A stretch of DNA of 45,010 nucleotides from CAJXNP01 sp050305935 (GCA_050305935.1 JBNLGG010000033.1:1-45010), one strand, 5' to 3'. Numbered from the stretch's first letter, positions 17,140-26,037 are shown. Program-made: numbers and translations. Notes: generated by a model from the letters alone, not told the origin.

Positions 17140-17170
17140 ATTGGTTTTGAAGCATCGCCTTTTAGTTTTG
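17140..17170 (+). promoter_or_regulatory. Bacteroidota-type promoter of the TonB receptor gene
   Basis: ATTG (17140-17143), a 19-base spacer, then TAGTTTTG (17163-17170), which matches the -7 consensus TAnnTTTG exactly. It lies 23 bases before the ATG at 17194. Confidence 0.6.
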
Positions 17171-17193
17171 CGGTTCAAGATTATTGGAAGGAA

Positions 17194-19560
17194 ATGAGAT
17201 TAACTACAGCTTTAATTTTTATCGGTATCTTTTTAAATATTTCCCCCGCACGTAGTCAGGCCTTGGTTTTTCAGGAAGTACATGGGATAGTGGCCGATAA
17301 AGGAAACGATTTGCCACTGGAAGGTGTCAACATTTTAATAAAAAGCCAGCAGTATGAAAAAGGAACTTCCACCGATAAGAACGGCCTTTTTCAATTTAAA
17401 GAAGTGCCTGTTGGCCGGTATAACCTGTTCATAAGCCATATTGGCTATCAGGAAAAAATAGAACGTGATATCCTTGTGGAGGCTGGTAAGGTCAAGCAGG
17501 TGGCCATAGCTTTGAGAAACACACCCTATCAACTGGATGAAGTAACTGTTTTTGACAACGACGCCATCATTCCGGAATACGCTTTACCAAGTTCTCACAC
17601 ATTTCCCATTGAACAATCCCAGCGTTTTGCAGCCACCTTTTATGATCCGGGAAGGATGGCACTTTCCTTTCCCGGAGTAACTTCTGCTAATGACCAGGCC
17701 AACAACATTTCCATCCGGGGCAATAGTCCTTTCGCCAACAAGTGGAAGCTGGAAGGCGCCGATATTGTCAACCCAAACCACCTGATCAATGCCGGCACAT
17801 TTACGGATCGGGTGTCAGTGGTAGGCGGTGGGGTGAGCATCCTCAGCGCGCAGTTGATGGGAAATACCCGATTGCTTACCGGTGCGTTTCCGGCAAACTA
17901 CGGCGATGCCTTAGGAGGGTTTATGGATTTGAATCTCAGAAAAGGGAATTCAATGGACAGTGAACACACGCTTCAGGCAGGGTTATTAGGGCTTGACCTG
18001 GCGACGGAAGGCCCGTTCAGCAAGAATTCGGACGCTTCCTACCTGGTTAATTACCGGTATTCTACTATCGGCATATTGGAGGCAATGGGTGTTGAAGTCA
18101 GCCCGGAGAAAATCAATTTCCAGGATCTGGCATTCAATGTAAACATCCCGACCAAAAAAGAAAGTGAATGGAGTGCATTTGGCATGCTGGGGCTGAGCAG
18201 TGAAAAATTTGAAGCTGAGCGCGATACCACCTTGTGGGAAATAAATGAAGACCGGGTAGATACGAAGTTCATCTCAAACATGGGAGCCATTGGTATTACC
18301 AATAAAATGCGCGTGGGCAATCGATCCAGTTTGAACACGGTCATTGCCTATTCAAAGATCAAGGCGGAACGAAATGCCTCTTATGTGGATGATGATCTTA
18401 ATGCCCTCCTGATTGAAAGCGATCTTTACGGACAAGAACTTTTGTCATTTAACGGCCAATTCAAATACAATCTCAATCGGCACCACCAGTTTTATACCGG
18501 CCTGACACTTAACCATATCGGGTATGACCTTCGAAGTGCTGCGGCATCCAATCCGGGAGAAACACTAAGCAATACCGTGCAAAGCAAAGGAAATTACCAG
18601 GTCGTTAAATTGTACACAAACTGGTCGGCTGCACTTTCCCCAAAAGTCATTGCCAATCTGGGCGTACATGTGCTCTATTTTAACCTGAATGACGAACTAT
18701 CCATCGAGCCAAGGGCCGGGTTGGAGTTCCTGCTTTCACCAAGGTCGACTTTTAGATTCAATTACGGGCTGGTGAGCCAATCACATTTCCCTCAAACTTA
18801 TTTTGTGGTCGATACAATGACCAACAACCTTCCTAACATGAACCTGAAACTCGCCAAATCACATCAGGGGGTCGTCAGTTTTGACTACCAATTGAACCCG
18901 GTAACAAGCATCAGCCTGGAAGGCTACTACCAGTACCACTACAATGTTCCGGTATCAACGAATCCCAACAGCACCTTCTCGTTACTGAATGCTGTCGATG
19001 CATATATCGAAGAGCAACTCACCAATGGGGGATCCGGTGAATATTTGGGGGTTGAGCTAATGATCAACCGGGCGTTCAAGAATGGCTACTATTTTTTGGT
19101 GAGCTCGTCGCTGTATGATGCCAATTATAAGGCGCTAGACGGGGTAAAAAGAAAGACACGCTTTAACGGAAATTACAATTCATCCCTGAGCATTGGCAAG
19201 GAGATCGTCCGAATCACCAATACCAAAAACAAAATAGTGGGCTTCAACCTCCGGTTTTTATGGCAGGGAGGCTACCGGCATACTCCGATAGACCTTGATG
19301 CCTCGAAAGCCGCTGGCGAAACGGTATATCTTGAAAATCAGGCCTTTTCGCAGAAATACGATGATTTCATCCGGGCGGACGTTCGTGTGTATTTGAAAAA
19401 GAACAAAGAAAAATATACAAGAACACTCTCTCTTGACATTCAGAATGCTACCGCACAGCAAAACATCGCCTATCAATATTTTGACCCATTTACTGAAAAA
19501 GTGGAAACAAAATACCAACTTGGTTTGCTTCCTTTCTTAACTTACAGGGTTGAATTTTAA
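17194..19560 (+). CDS. TonB-dependent receptor with carboxypeptidase-like domain
   Basis: The 788-residue protein has a signal peptide (about 1-22, ending ARSQA), a carboxypeptidase-regulatory-like domain (about 28-112, VHGIVADKGNDLPLEGVN), a plug (about 120-250; NISIRGNSPFANKWKLEG, GAFPANYGDALGGFMDLNLRKGN) and a barrel ending in F (LTYRVEF). The plug lacks the usual KGP..YG.A.GG wording but keeps NYGDALGG at the same place. No SusD-like partner and no substrate enzymes are nearby, so the substrate is unknown. It belongs to a Bacteroidota receptor group often found singly. A recognisable promoter precedes it. It is divergent from a TPR sensor kinase. Confidence 0.9.
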   Translation: MRLTTALIFIGIFLNISPARSQALVFQEVHGIVADKGNDLPLEGVNILIKSQQYEKGTSTDKNGLFQFKEVPVGRYNLFISHIGYQEKIERDILVEAGKVKQVAIALRNTPYQLDEVTVFDNDAIIPEYALPSSHTFPIEQSQRFAATFYDPGRMALSFPGVTSANDQANNISIRGNSPFANKWKLEGADIVNPNHLINAGTFTDRVSVVGGGVSILSAQLMGNTRLLTGAFPANYGDALGGFMDLNLRKGNSMDSEHTLQAGLLGLDLATEGPFSKNSDASYLVNYRYSTIGILEAMGVEVSPEKINFQDLAFNVNIPTKKESEWSAFGMLGLSSEKFEAERDTTLWEINEDRVDTKFISNMGAIGITNKMRVGNRSSLNTVIAYSKIKAERNASYVDDDLNALLIESDLYGQELLSFNGQFKYNLNRHHQFYTGLTLNHIGYDLRSAAASNPGETLSNTVQSKGNYQVVKLYTNWSAALSPKVIANLGVHVLYFNLNDELSIEPRAGLEFLLSPRSTFRFNYGLVSQSHFPQTYFVVDTMTNNLPNMNLKLAKSHQGVVSFDYQLNPVTSISLEGYYQYHYNVPVSTNPNSTFSLLNAVDAYIEEQLTNGGSGEYLGVELMINRAFKNGYYFLVSSSLYDANYKALDGVKRKTRFNGNYNSSLSIGKEIVRITNTKNKIVGFNLRFLWQGGYRHTPIDLDASKAAGETVYLENQAFSQKYDDFIRADVRVYLKKNKEKYTRTLSLDIQNATAQQNIAYQYFDPFTEKVETKYQLGLLPFLTYRVEF

Positions 19561-19661
19561 GCATGTGAAACCGAGCATGATCTGTTGGCTGGTGTAATAC
19601 GAAGTTCCAGGCATGTCGGCAGACACGGCATTTTGGCCGCTGAAATACAAAATATAATCAA

Positions 19662-19844
19662 ATGAAAAGACCGCTTTGGCAAATCCTCTGGATGATCAGT
19701 TTTCTGGGTTTAATTATCTATTACGTTGTCAAAACATTGGTGCTGGGCATACCCACAGCATTCATCGACACGATCATCATGGTATACAGCACAGTGTCAT
19801 TGGTGGTGTACGTGTATTTCTTTCACGAGCGAAAAGAAAAATAA
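19662..19844 (+). CDS. Small two-helix membrane protein
   Basis: A 60-residue protein, MKRPLWQILWMISFLGLIIY..., with two probable membrane helices (about 8-26 and 33-54) and a charged C-terminal tail HERKEK. I do not recognise the family. It lies 101 bases after the TonB receptor and 94 before lepB on the same strand, so it may be co-transcribed with either. The strongly hydrophobic but well-organised sequence and positive tail make it a likely real gene despite its size. Confidence 0.55.
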   Translation: MKRPLWQILWMISFLGLIIYYVVKTLVLGIPTAFIDTIIMVYSTVSLVVYVYFFHERKEK

Positions 19845-19938
19845 TTTTCCGAGCCTTCGTCGTCTCTTATTGCCACTTATCACAATTTTCTGATCAATCG
19901 CGCGTCAATTCGTTTCACTCCCTTAAAATGAATTCAAA

Positions 19939-21009
19939 ATGATCAGAAAAAGGAAAAGTATTTTTAAAGGATTGTTTGGCGACATCCTTTTTGCGGTGTT
20001 TGTCGCTACCCTCGTTGGAGCTCTGTTTATGAAGGCTTACGCCATCCCCACCCCTTCCATGGAGGGAACATTGATGGTGGGCGACCACATGTTCGTTAGC
20101 AAGTTTCACTATGGATCACGGCTTCCGGAAACGCCTCTGCAAATTCCACTGACACATCAAAAGATCTGGGGGACTGATATTCCCGCCTACCTCGATTGGG
20201 TCAAACTACCATATTTCAGATTACCTGGACTAACGGAAGTCAAGACCAATGACATCGTGGTATTTAACTACCCGGCTGAACACGAGGAATATCCGGTAGA
20301 CCTGCGCACCTACTATGTAAAAAGATGTGTGGGACTTCCGGGTGATACGCTGAGCATTATTGACCAACAAATCTACCTCAATGGGTCTGTACTTCATTCA
20401 CCTGGCGTTATGCAGTCTAGTTATTTTATAGAAACCAATACCACTATCAGGGACCGAATATTTTACAAGCACCACATCAGCGATGTATATAAGATAGCTG
20501 GGGGATATGTGGTTCATGCATCCAGCGCTGATATCGAGGATTTGCAAAAACTGGAATTTGTACAATCAGTGCAACGCATAGATTATCAAAAAGGAGCCGA
20601 TACAGGAAGCATGTATGCCGACATGAATGGTGAATGGAACCAGGACAATTACGGCCCGCTGTACATACCAAAAAAGGGTGATCAAATTATCCTGGATGAA
20701 ACAAACACCGAGCGTTACAAAGATGTAATCCTCCACTTCGAACGAAACGAAAACATGGTGTATCGCGATGGAAAGCTATTTCAGGATGGCAATGCGCTCG
20801 AAAGCTATATCTTCAAGCAGGACTACTATTTTATGATGGGCGACAACCGGCACAACTCCGAAGATTCAAGGTTTTGGGGCTTTGTTCCCGAAGATCATAT
20901 CGTCGGAAAGCCATTGTTCATCTACTGGTCGGTGGACGATAATCCCGACAAAAATTATTTTCAGAATATCCGCTGGGAAAGGTTTTTGAGGGGGGTGGCG
21001 GATGCTTAG
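19939..21009 (+). CDS. lepB: Signal peptidase I
   Basis: The 356-residue inner-membrane protease removes signal peptides from exported proteins. One membrane helix (about 13-33) is followed by the catalytic serine S40 in AIPTPSMEGTL and the general base K128 in YYVKRCVGLPGD; the late box GDNRHNSEDSRFWGFVPEDHIVGKP is intact. It carries a large insertion between the two conserved halves (about residues 140-285), longer than in E. coli, as is normal in Bacteroidota. The ATG at 19939 overlaps an AT-rich stretch that could be its leader. It is convergent with the kinase gene at 21226. Confidence 0.96.
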   Translation: MIRKRKSIFKGLFGDILFAVFVATLVGALFMKAYAIPTPSMEGTLMVGDHMFVSKFHYGSRLPETPLQIPLTHQKIWGTDIPAYLDWVKLPYFRLPGLTEVKTNDIVVFNYPAEHEEYPVDLRTYYVKRCVGLPGDTLSIIDQQIYLNGSVLHSPGVMQSSYFIETNTTIRDRIFYKHHISDVYKIAGGYVVHASSADIEDLQKLEFVQSVQRIDYQKGADTGSMYADMNGEWNQDNYGPLYIPKKGDQIILDETNTERYKDVILHFERNENMVYRDGKLFQDGNALESYIFKQDYYFMMGDNRHNSEDSRFWGFVPEDHIVGKPLFIYWSVDDNPDKNYFQNIRWERFLRGVADA

Positions 21010-21036
21010 TTTATAATTAAGACAATCGCGACCAAT

Positions 21037-21099
21037 CGGTCTGACGGCTTAAATTGTAAAGCCGAAAATGGTTAGCATGTCCGTTCGGCCGTCTGACCG
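21037..21099. terminator. Nested inverted repeats between lepB and the kinase gene
   Basis: CGGTCTGACGGC (21037-21048) pairs with GCCGTCTGACCG (21088-21099) except for one central T-T mismatch. Inside, CGGCTT (21045-21050) pairs with AAGCCG (21059-21064) over 8 bases. It lies between two convergent genes and may act as a bidirectional terminator, though the T runs are weak. It could instead be a copy of a dispersed repeat. Confidence 0.35.
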
Positions 21100-21225
21100 T
21101 TTTGATTTCCCACTGGAGAAATCCTCCTTAACATGACACTAAGCTTTCTTCTGAAAAAGAGTTTGATTTCAAAAGCCGGAAGGAACCCGCATTTCTTTTC
21201 AATCCTTTTTTGGTGAAGTTTTACT

Positions 21226-23085
21226 TCATGCGGATTTCAGGGGAAGTGATATTTCTATTTTTGACCCCTTCCCTTGCTCGCTTTCCGCATCAATCTTTCC
21301 TTGGTTGAGTTTTACTAATTCCTTACAAAGAAGCATACCGAGGCCGGAGCCTTTCTCTCCCATGGTGCCTTTGTTGACCTTTTTTTTGTTGACTTTGAAG
21401 AGGTTTCTCAGTTGATACTCGTTCATCCCATGGCCATTGTCAGTAATGGTAATTGATGCGCTGTTTCCATCTTTTTTAGCGGAAATTGCCACCTTTCCTT
21501 TTTCTGGGGTGAATTTAATGGCATTGTTCAGCACATTCCTTAAAAGGGCATGAACACTGTCTTCATCCACATAAAGCTCCAGACCTTCTTCCACCTCGGA
21601 ATGTAACTCTATGGATTTGGCCCGGGCGGAATTTTTGAAGACATTCTGTACACTTTTAATCAAGGTCTCAGCGGGAATATTTTTTGGTTCGTAGGGCAAT
21701 GCGCCCTGCTGTGACAATGCCCAGCTAAGCAAATTATCCAACAGTGTAGACAGGGTTTCCACGGATTTATCCATCAGTGTGGTAAGCTGCTCCAGCTCTT
21801 CATTGTTCTTTGTTTTCACATAATGCTTGAGAAGTTGGGTAATGCCATTGAGTGAATTGACCGGGCCGCGCAAATCATGAGAAATAATCCCGAAAAACTT
21901 GTCTTTCATTTTGATCAGGCTCTCCAACTTGTCGTTTTGTGATTCGATTTTAGCCTTTTGGGCAGAGAGCAGCATATTGGTTCGCTTACGGGCTATGTTA
22001 TTTCTAAAGGTAAAAAAAGCCGCCACACTGATGAATCCCAAGACAGAAAGCAGGCTAAACATAATCCACTTTTCGTTTTCCCGCTTTTGCTCCAGCAGGT
22101 CTACTTCCGCTTGTTTTTTGGAGACTTCATATTCCGTACGCAGGTCTGCCATTTTTCGGATCACATCCTCATTGTTAATACTGTCCCGAAAAGCGATGTA
22201 TTGTGACTGGTAATTGTAAGCATTTTCAAACTCACCCGTGTCGTGATACAGTTCAGAAAGCTTTAAACTGGCATCCCGGATCTGTTCTTTGAGCCCTTCT
22301 TCTTCCGCTATCTGAAGACTACTGTGGGCATATTCCAACGCCCTATCCCATTCCTGCTTATCACGGTAGATATCCGCCATGTAGGTTTGATAGACCGCTA
22401 TGGGGTAGCGGTCGCCAAGTTCTTCGAGGATTTCTGTGGCTTGATGAATATAATATTCTGCGGAGTCGTATTGATCTAGTTCTGCGTGGACGAGACCAAC
22501 GTTGCCAAGAGAGTAGGCTATGCCCAAGTCAAAGGCCAATTTATTATATAACAAGAATGATTTATGAAAATAAAATTTCGCTCTATCAAAAACTCCCCAT
22601 AATCTATATGTTTCACCAAGATTATTAAAATCTCCTGCAAGATTAAATTCATCTCCAAGAGATTTATTGATCACTATAGCCTTTTTTATGTATACAACAG
22701 ATAGATCTAAATTTCCCTGAATACCATAGATAGTTGCAACCTCATTATAACATGATGCTAAATTTATATCTTCATTAGAGGCATTAAAAATATTAGATGC
22801 TTTAAATTGATATTCTAAAGCTTTTGTTAAATCACCTAATAATCGATATGAATAACCGATTTGCGAATACGATAAAGCTAGTTTCGAATCATCTTCCTGA
22901 AGCTGAGCTTCCTTTAAGGCTTTAAAGGAAAATTCTAAAGATAATTCAGGATTACTTTGTGACTTAGAAGCACTATAATATTCATAGAACAAGCTATCTT
23001 CATTTCCATCTGCAGAAAGTGTTAAAACATTAAAGTTGAGGAAGATGAAAATTAGATAGCTAATATAAACCGTGTTATATTTCAA
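21226..23085 (-). CDS. TPR-containing sensor histidine kinase with mosaic base composition
   Basis: The 619-residue protein has a signal peptide (about 1-25), tetratricopeptide repeats (about 45-300), a coiled coil, a membrane helix (about 340-360), a second coiled coil, a dimerisation domain with H403 (ISHDLRGPVN) and an ATPase domain (N box NNAIKFTPEKG, G1 DNGHGMNEYQ, G2 GSGLGMLLCK). No response regulator adjoins. It starts 19 bases after the stop of the 122-residue gene upstream, so the two form an operon. The first 180 codons (about 22545-23085) are much richer in A+T than the rest of the gene, which suggests recombination or replacement of the sensor part. The kinase half is standard. 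Confidence 0.92.
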   Translation of the reverse strand: MKYNTVYISYLIFIFLNFNVLTLSADGNEDSLFYEYYSASKSQSNPELSLEFSFKALKEAQLQEDDSKLALSYSQIGYSYRLLGDLTKALEYQFKASNIFNASNEDINLASCYNEVATIYGIQGNLDLSVVYIKKAIVINKSLGDEFNLAGDFNNLGETYRLWGVFDRAKFYFHKSFLLYNKLAFDLGIAYSLGNVGLVHAELDQYDSAEYYIHQATEILEELGDRYPIAVYQTYMADIYRDKQEWDRALEYAHSSLQIAEEEGLKEQIRDASLKLSELYHDTGEFENAYNYQSQYIAFRDSINNEDVIRKMADLRTEYEVSKKQAEVDLLEQKRENEKWIMFSLLSVLGFISVAAFFTFRNNIARKRTNMLLSAQKAKIESQNDKLESLIKMKDKFFGIISHDLRGPVNSLNGITQLLKHYVKTKNNEELEQLTTLMDKSVETLSTLLDNLLSWALSQQGALPYEPKNIPAETLIKSVQNVFKNSARAKSIELHSEVEEGLELYVDEDSVHALLRNVLNNAIKFTPEKGKVAISAKKDGNSASITITDNGHGMNEYQLRNLFKVNKKKVNKGTMGEKGSGLGMLLCKELVKLNQGKIDAESEQGKGSKIEISLPLKSA

Positions 23086-23104
23086 TTTGAGAAGACTAAT
23101 TTAA

Positions 23105-23473
23105 CTAAGGACGAGGAGGGACTCTTATATAGGGATCACAAATTTGCTCCTCTTCCTCACCCTTCACAAAGTAGTGAATAAAATACTCCTCCTCTTTTCC
23201 CGCAGCATCAGCTTTCACTACTCCTCTCCAGTTTCTTCCTACCGGCTGGAGGGTTTTTCCGAAGATGTCATCGCTGCCATCCTTTGCCCCGATTTTAGAT
23301 ATTTCTTTGATCTTGATTTCGGTGTGTCGTTTAGGTTCCCATTTTACGATTGCGCCAGGCTTGGCTTTTGAAACAAGGTGGTCAATTCCGGTATTCCCAT
23401 CGCTGTCTGACAGTTTTAGCTGGTATTTCCCTTTTACCTTAATTGCTTCTAAATAGATCCTGAGATTTGCCAT
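23105..23473 (-). CDS. Small hypothetical protein in operon with sensor kinase
   Basis: A 122-residue soluble protein (MANLRIYLEAIKVKGKYQLK...) with no signal peptide or membrane helix. It is rich in Lys and Asp and looks mostly beta-stranded, with the C-terminal end CDPYIRVPPRP. I do not recognise its family. It lies 19 bases upstream of the TPR kinase gene on the same strand, which suggests a linked role, for example a ligand, a modulator or simply shared expression. Its base composition is like the average of the window, unlike the AT-rich kinase 5' end next to it. Confidence 0.72.
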   Translation of the reverse strand: MANLRIYLEAIKVKGKYQLKLSDSDGNTGIDHLVSKAKPGAIVKWEPKRHTEIKIKEISKIGAKDGSDDIFGKTLQPVGRNWRGVVKADAAGKEEEYFIHYFVKGEEEEQICDPYIRVPPRP

Positions 23474-23624
23474 AGTTATTGGTTTAGTTAAAAATTTAGT
23501 TTGCGTGTGTGGACTAACTAGGTCTAAAAGTTGTGTACCTAATGTACTACTAAGAGTTGGCTATATTACAAAATTTCATTTTTTATCATAACAATTTTTT
23601 AAAGAATTTATGCTTAGTGGGTAG

Positions 23625-23669
23625 TTATTGAGTTATTCAGTTATTGGTTATTGGCTATTGAGTTATTGG
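23625..23669. repeat. Degenerate TTATTG repeats
   Basis: TTATTG or one-base variants occur about six times at irregular spacing of 7-8 bases (23625, 23633, 23641, 23648, 23655, 23663). This kind of low-complexity repeat is common between genes in this group. Confidence 0.7.
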
Positions 23670-23815
23670 TTGGCCATTGACAATCGTTGCCAACTGAGAT
23701 TCTTTTGGTTCTGTTTATTAAAGTGTGTCATTTTTTCTTTTGGGGTTTTAATTTTTTCAATAGTTGTACTCATTTTCAAATCAGGTTCAGTCAAGACTGA
23801 GCCGACGATAGGAGG

Positions 23816-23999
23816 CTCCCTTGCCCCTTGCTCCTTTCACCTTGTTCCCCGCTCATTCATCCTATCACTTCCCGCAAACCATGCGCTTGTCCAGTGATGG
23901 GATGAAGGAAACACACCCAATGCCCAATTCCCAATCTCTGCTCTCCGCCCCCTGCTCTTCATCTCTGCACTTCGGACTTCGGTCATCGGACTTCCGACT
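23816..23999. repeat. Pyrimidine-rich low-complexity stretch with imperfect direct repeats
   Basis: The plus strand is strongly C/T biased (CCCTTGCCCCTTGCTCC at its start). Near its end CTTCGGACTT, TTCGGTCATCGGACTTCC and CGACTC form short imperfect direct repeats (about 23968-24000) that run right to the stop codon of the P450 gene. It is probably a degenerate dispersed repeat. Confidence 0.5.
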
Positions 24000-25331
24000 C
24001 TACCTCTCTGCGCCAACCCTCTCCACCACCAACTCAATCTCCCTTCCCGGTCTCAAAGTCAGCAGCGGATCGTAGCCTATCGGATCATTGTCCTTTCTTT
24101 TAAATCGAAAATGCTTCAAAAACAACGTCATCAACAACAGCATCTCGTGCATGGCAAAATTATTTCCTATGCAAAACCTGGGGCCACCACCAAAAGGCAT
24201 ATACTGGTACTTATGCCAATTTTCCTCGTGCCTGGCTTCAAATCGATCCGGATCAAAAACAAGTGGATTCTCCCAGTATTTTTCATTTCGGTGAATGAGG
24301 AAAATATTCATCATCACCTGTTTCCCCTTCGGAATAAGATATCCTCCCACTTCGTCTGGTTCCTGGGCTTCACGAACAATGTTCCACACCGGCGGATAAA
24401 TCCTCAAAGACTCTTTTATTACTTTTTGTAGATAGGTCAAATTGGAAAAATCGTGGAGATCTATATCTTCCAGTGCATTGATTTTATCGACCTCCATTCT
24501 TGCCTTTTCCTGGATATCGGGATGGCCTGCCAGTAAATACAATGTCCAGCTCAATCCCAGGGAAGACGTCTCGTGTCCCGCCACCAGGAAGGTGATCAGT
24601 TCATCGCGAATGGTACTAAAAGCATCCACGCCATTCTCAATCATCAGCAAAGAAAGCAGGTCTTTTATATTCATAAAATCTACCTTCTTACGCTCTTCGA
24701 TGAAGGAATGGATGTGGCGATCCATCTCCTTTTTCAAGCGATGATATTTTATATTTTTCGGGATGGGTAGCCAGGTAGGTAATTTGATTGGGCTTCGAAT
24801 TCTGTCAGTGGCGAACCGCTGCCCGAAGACGACATTCGCTGCCATCGAATCTTTGATCTCCTCGCTATGTTGTTGGATCAGGGTATTTAAGAGCACGGTC
24901 AATGTAAGCCTTCCCATTTGCTTGTCTGCAGGTAACACAAACCTATCTTCCCATGATTCAATAAAATCCACCCCCGTTTTCCAAATGGCCGGAGCAAACT
25001 CCCTGATCTCGTTTTTATGGAAGGCCGGTTGCAGCGCTTTCCTTTGCTTTTTCCAGGCTTCCCCCTCGTTCGTTAATATCCCATTCCCTAATACCCGGGC
25101 AATTTCCCGGTAACCCCGGCTTTTTTTATATTTTAAATGGTTGTTTACCAATACTTCAAAGGCCTGCTCAGGATCAGCAACTAAAACAAAATCACCCATG
25201 GGTAGATTCAAATTGACAGGCGAACCGCATTGCCTGAAACTATCCTCCATATATTTCACCGGATTTGCCCGGAAGATTTTCAGGTTCTTGAAAATAGTGT
25301 TTTGACTAAAAGCCTTGGGAAGTTCCTTCAT
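24000..25331 (-). CDS. Cytochrome P450
   Basis: The 443-residue heme monooxygenase has all core motifs: I-helix AGHETSS, K-helix ESLR, and the heme loop FGGGPRFCIG with the cysteine ligand near residue 387. It has no membrane anchor, so it is a soluble bacterial P450; redox partners are not encoded nearby. Substrate cannot be told from sequence; bacterial P450s of this length often oxidise fatty acids or terpenoids. It is divergent from the HMA-AraC regulator at 25443 (111 bases between starts), which could regulate it. The gene ends at the edge of a repeat-like stretch. Confidence 0.96.
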   Translation of the reverse strand: MKELPKAFSQNTIFKNLKIFRANPVKYMEDSFRQCGSPVNLNLPMGDFVLVADPEQAFEVLVNNHLKYKKSRGYREIARVLGNGILTNEGEAWKKQRKALQPAFHKNEIREFAPAIWKTGVDFIESWEDRFVLPADKQMGRLTLTVLLNTLIQQHSEEIKDSMAANVVFGQRFATDRIRSPIKLPTWLPIPKNIKYHRLKKEMDRHIHSFIEERKKVDFMNIKDLLSLLMIENGVDAFSTIRDELITFLVAGHETSSLGLSWTLYLLAGHPDIQEKARMEVDKINALEDIDLHDFSNLTYLQKVIKESLRIYPPVWNIVREAQEPDEVGGYLIPKGKQVMMNIFLIHRNEKYWENPLVFDPDRFEARHEENWHKYQYMPFGGGPRFCIGNNFAMHEMLLLMTLFLKHFRFKRKDNDPIGYDPLLTLRPGREIELVVERVGAER

Positions 25332-25396
25332 AAGATTATATAACTCTGAGCCCTAATATTACAAAGCTTCCTTTAATTATTTTATGTTATTTCGTA

Positions 25397-25427
25397 ATTG
25401 CTTACTATTTAACCGTAACTATATTTA
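25397..25427 (+). promoter_or_regulatory. Promoter of the HMA-AraC regulator gene
   Basis: ATTG (25397-25400), a 19-base spacer and TATATTTA (25420-25427), one base off the TAnnTTTG consensus, lie just 15 bases before the ATG. This suggests a very short leader. Confidence 0.5.
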
Positions 25428-25442
25428 CATCATTTCTAAGCA

Positions 25443-26021
25443 ATGAAGACGCAACAGTTGCATATAAAGAACATGGTTTGTCCGCGATGTATTAAGGTAG
25501 TCCGGGAGGAACTAATAAACCTGGGCCTTACGCCCGTTTCGGTCAACCTGGGAGTGGCCGAAGTTTCATCTGAAAATTCTTTACCAATTGAAGATATCAA
25601 GGCCATGCTGGAGTTAAATGGCTTTGAACTATTACAGGACAAGAATTCAACGTTGGTAGAAAAAATCAAGGGGTCCATCATTGACCTGATCTATAATGAC
25701 AAGCTCCTCACGATGAAAGAAAATATGTCCCACTATTTGTCTCAGTTGCTTGCAAAAGACTATTCGTCATTGTCCAACCTCTTCTCATCCACAGAAGGAA
25801 TTACGATAGAAAAGTATTTTATACTCCAGAAAATTGAGCGTGTAAAAGAACTGCTGGTTTATGACGAATTAACGCTCAGTGAAATCGCCTATCGACTTGG
25901 CTACAGCAGTGTGCAAGCCTTGTCCAACCAATTTAAAAAAGTGACCGGCTTAAATCCCTCCTACTTTAAATCGATCGGGATGCAAAGGAGAAACAGCATT
26001 GACGACTTAAAAAACCAATAA
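25443..26021 (+). CDS. AraC-family regulator with N-terminal HMA-like metal-binding domain
   Basis: The 192-residue protein joins an N-terminal domain like heavy-metal-associated domains (about 1-66; MxCxxC motif as MVCPRC, M11-C13-C16) to a C-terminal AraC-type DNA-binding domain (about 105-177; LSEIAYRLGYSSVQALSNQFKKVTG). HMA domains bind Cu(I) or other soft metals, so the protein could be a metal sensor. Similar fusions occur in other Bacteroidota, as I recall, often near copper genes, but their function has not been established to my knowledge. Here no copper ATPase or chaperone is in view; its divergent neighbour is a P450. The two cysteines are seen; the metal and the targets are inferred. 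Confidence 0.88.
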   Translation: MKTQQLHIKNMVCPRCIKVVREELINLGLTPVSVNLGVAEVSSENSLPIEDIKAMLELNGFELLQDKNSTLVEKIKGSIIDLIYNDKLLTMKENMSHYLSQLLAKDYSSLSNLFSSTEGITIEKYFILQKIERVKELLVYDELTLSEIAYRLGYSSVQALSNQFKKVTGLNPSYFKSIGMQRRNSIDDLKNQ

Positions 26022-26037
26022 ATCCCTATTGAGAAAA

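Larger units (their letters stand above)
23474..23999. other. Gene-free, repeat-rich intergenic region of 526 bp
   Basis: No credible gene is present; the open frames here (for example 23628-23897) consist of repeats. Bases 23474-23620 are AT-rich and probably hold the promoter of the 122-residue gene. Then follow degenerate TTATTG repeats, and from about 23815 a C/T-rich strand with short imperfect repeats up to the end of the P450 gene. Confidence 0.6.

Noticed and set aside
23628..23897. 89-codon plus-strand frame between the 122-residue gene and P450
   Set aside because: It is made of TTATTG repeats and low-complexity sequence with no protein-like pattern.
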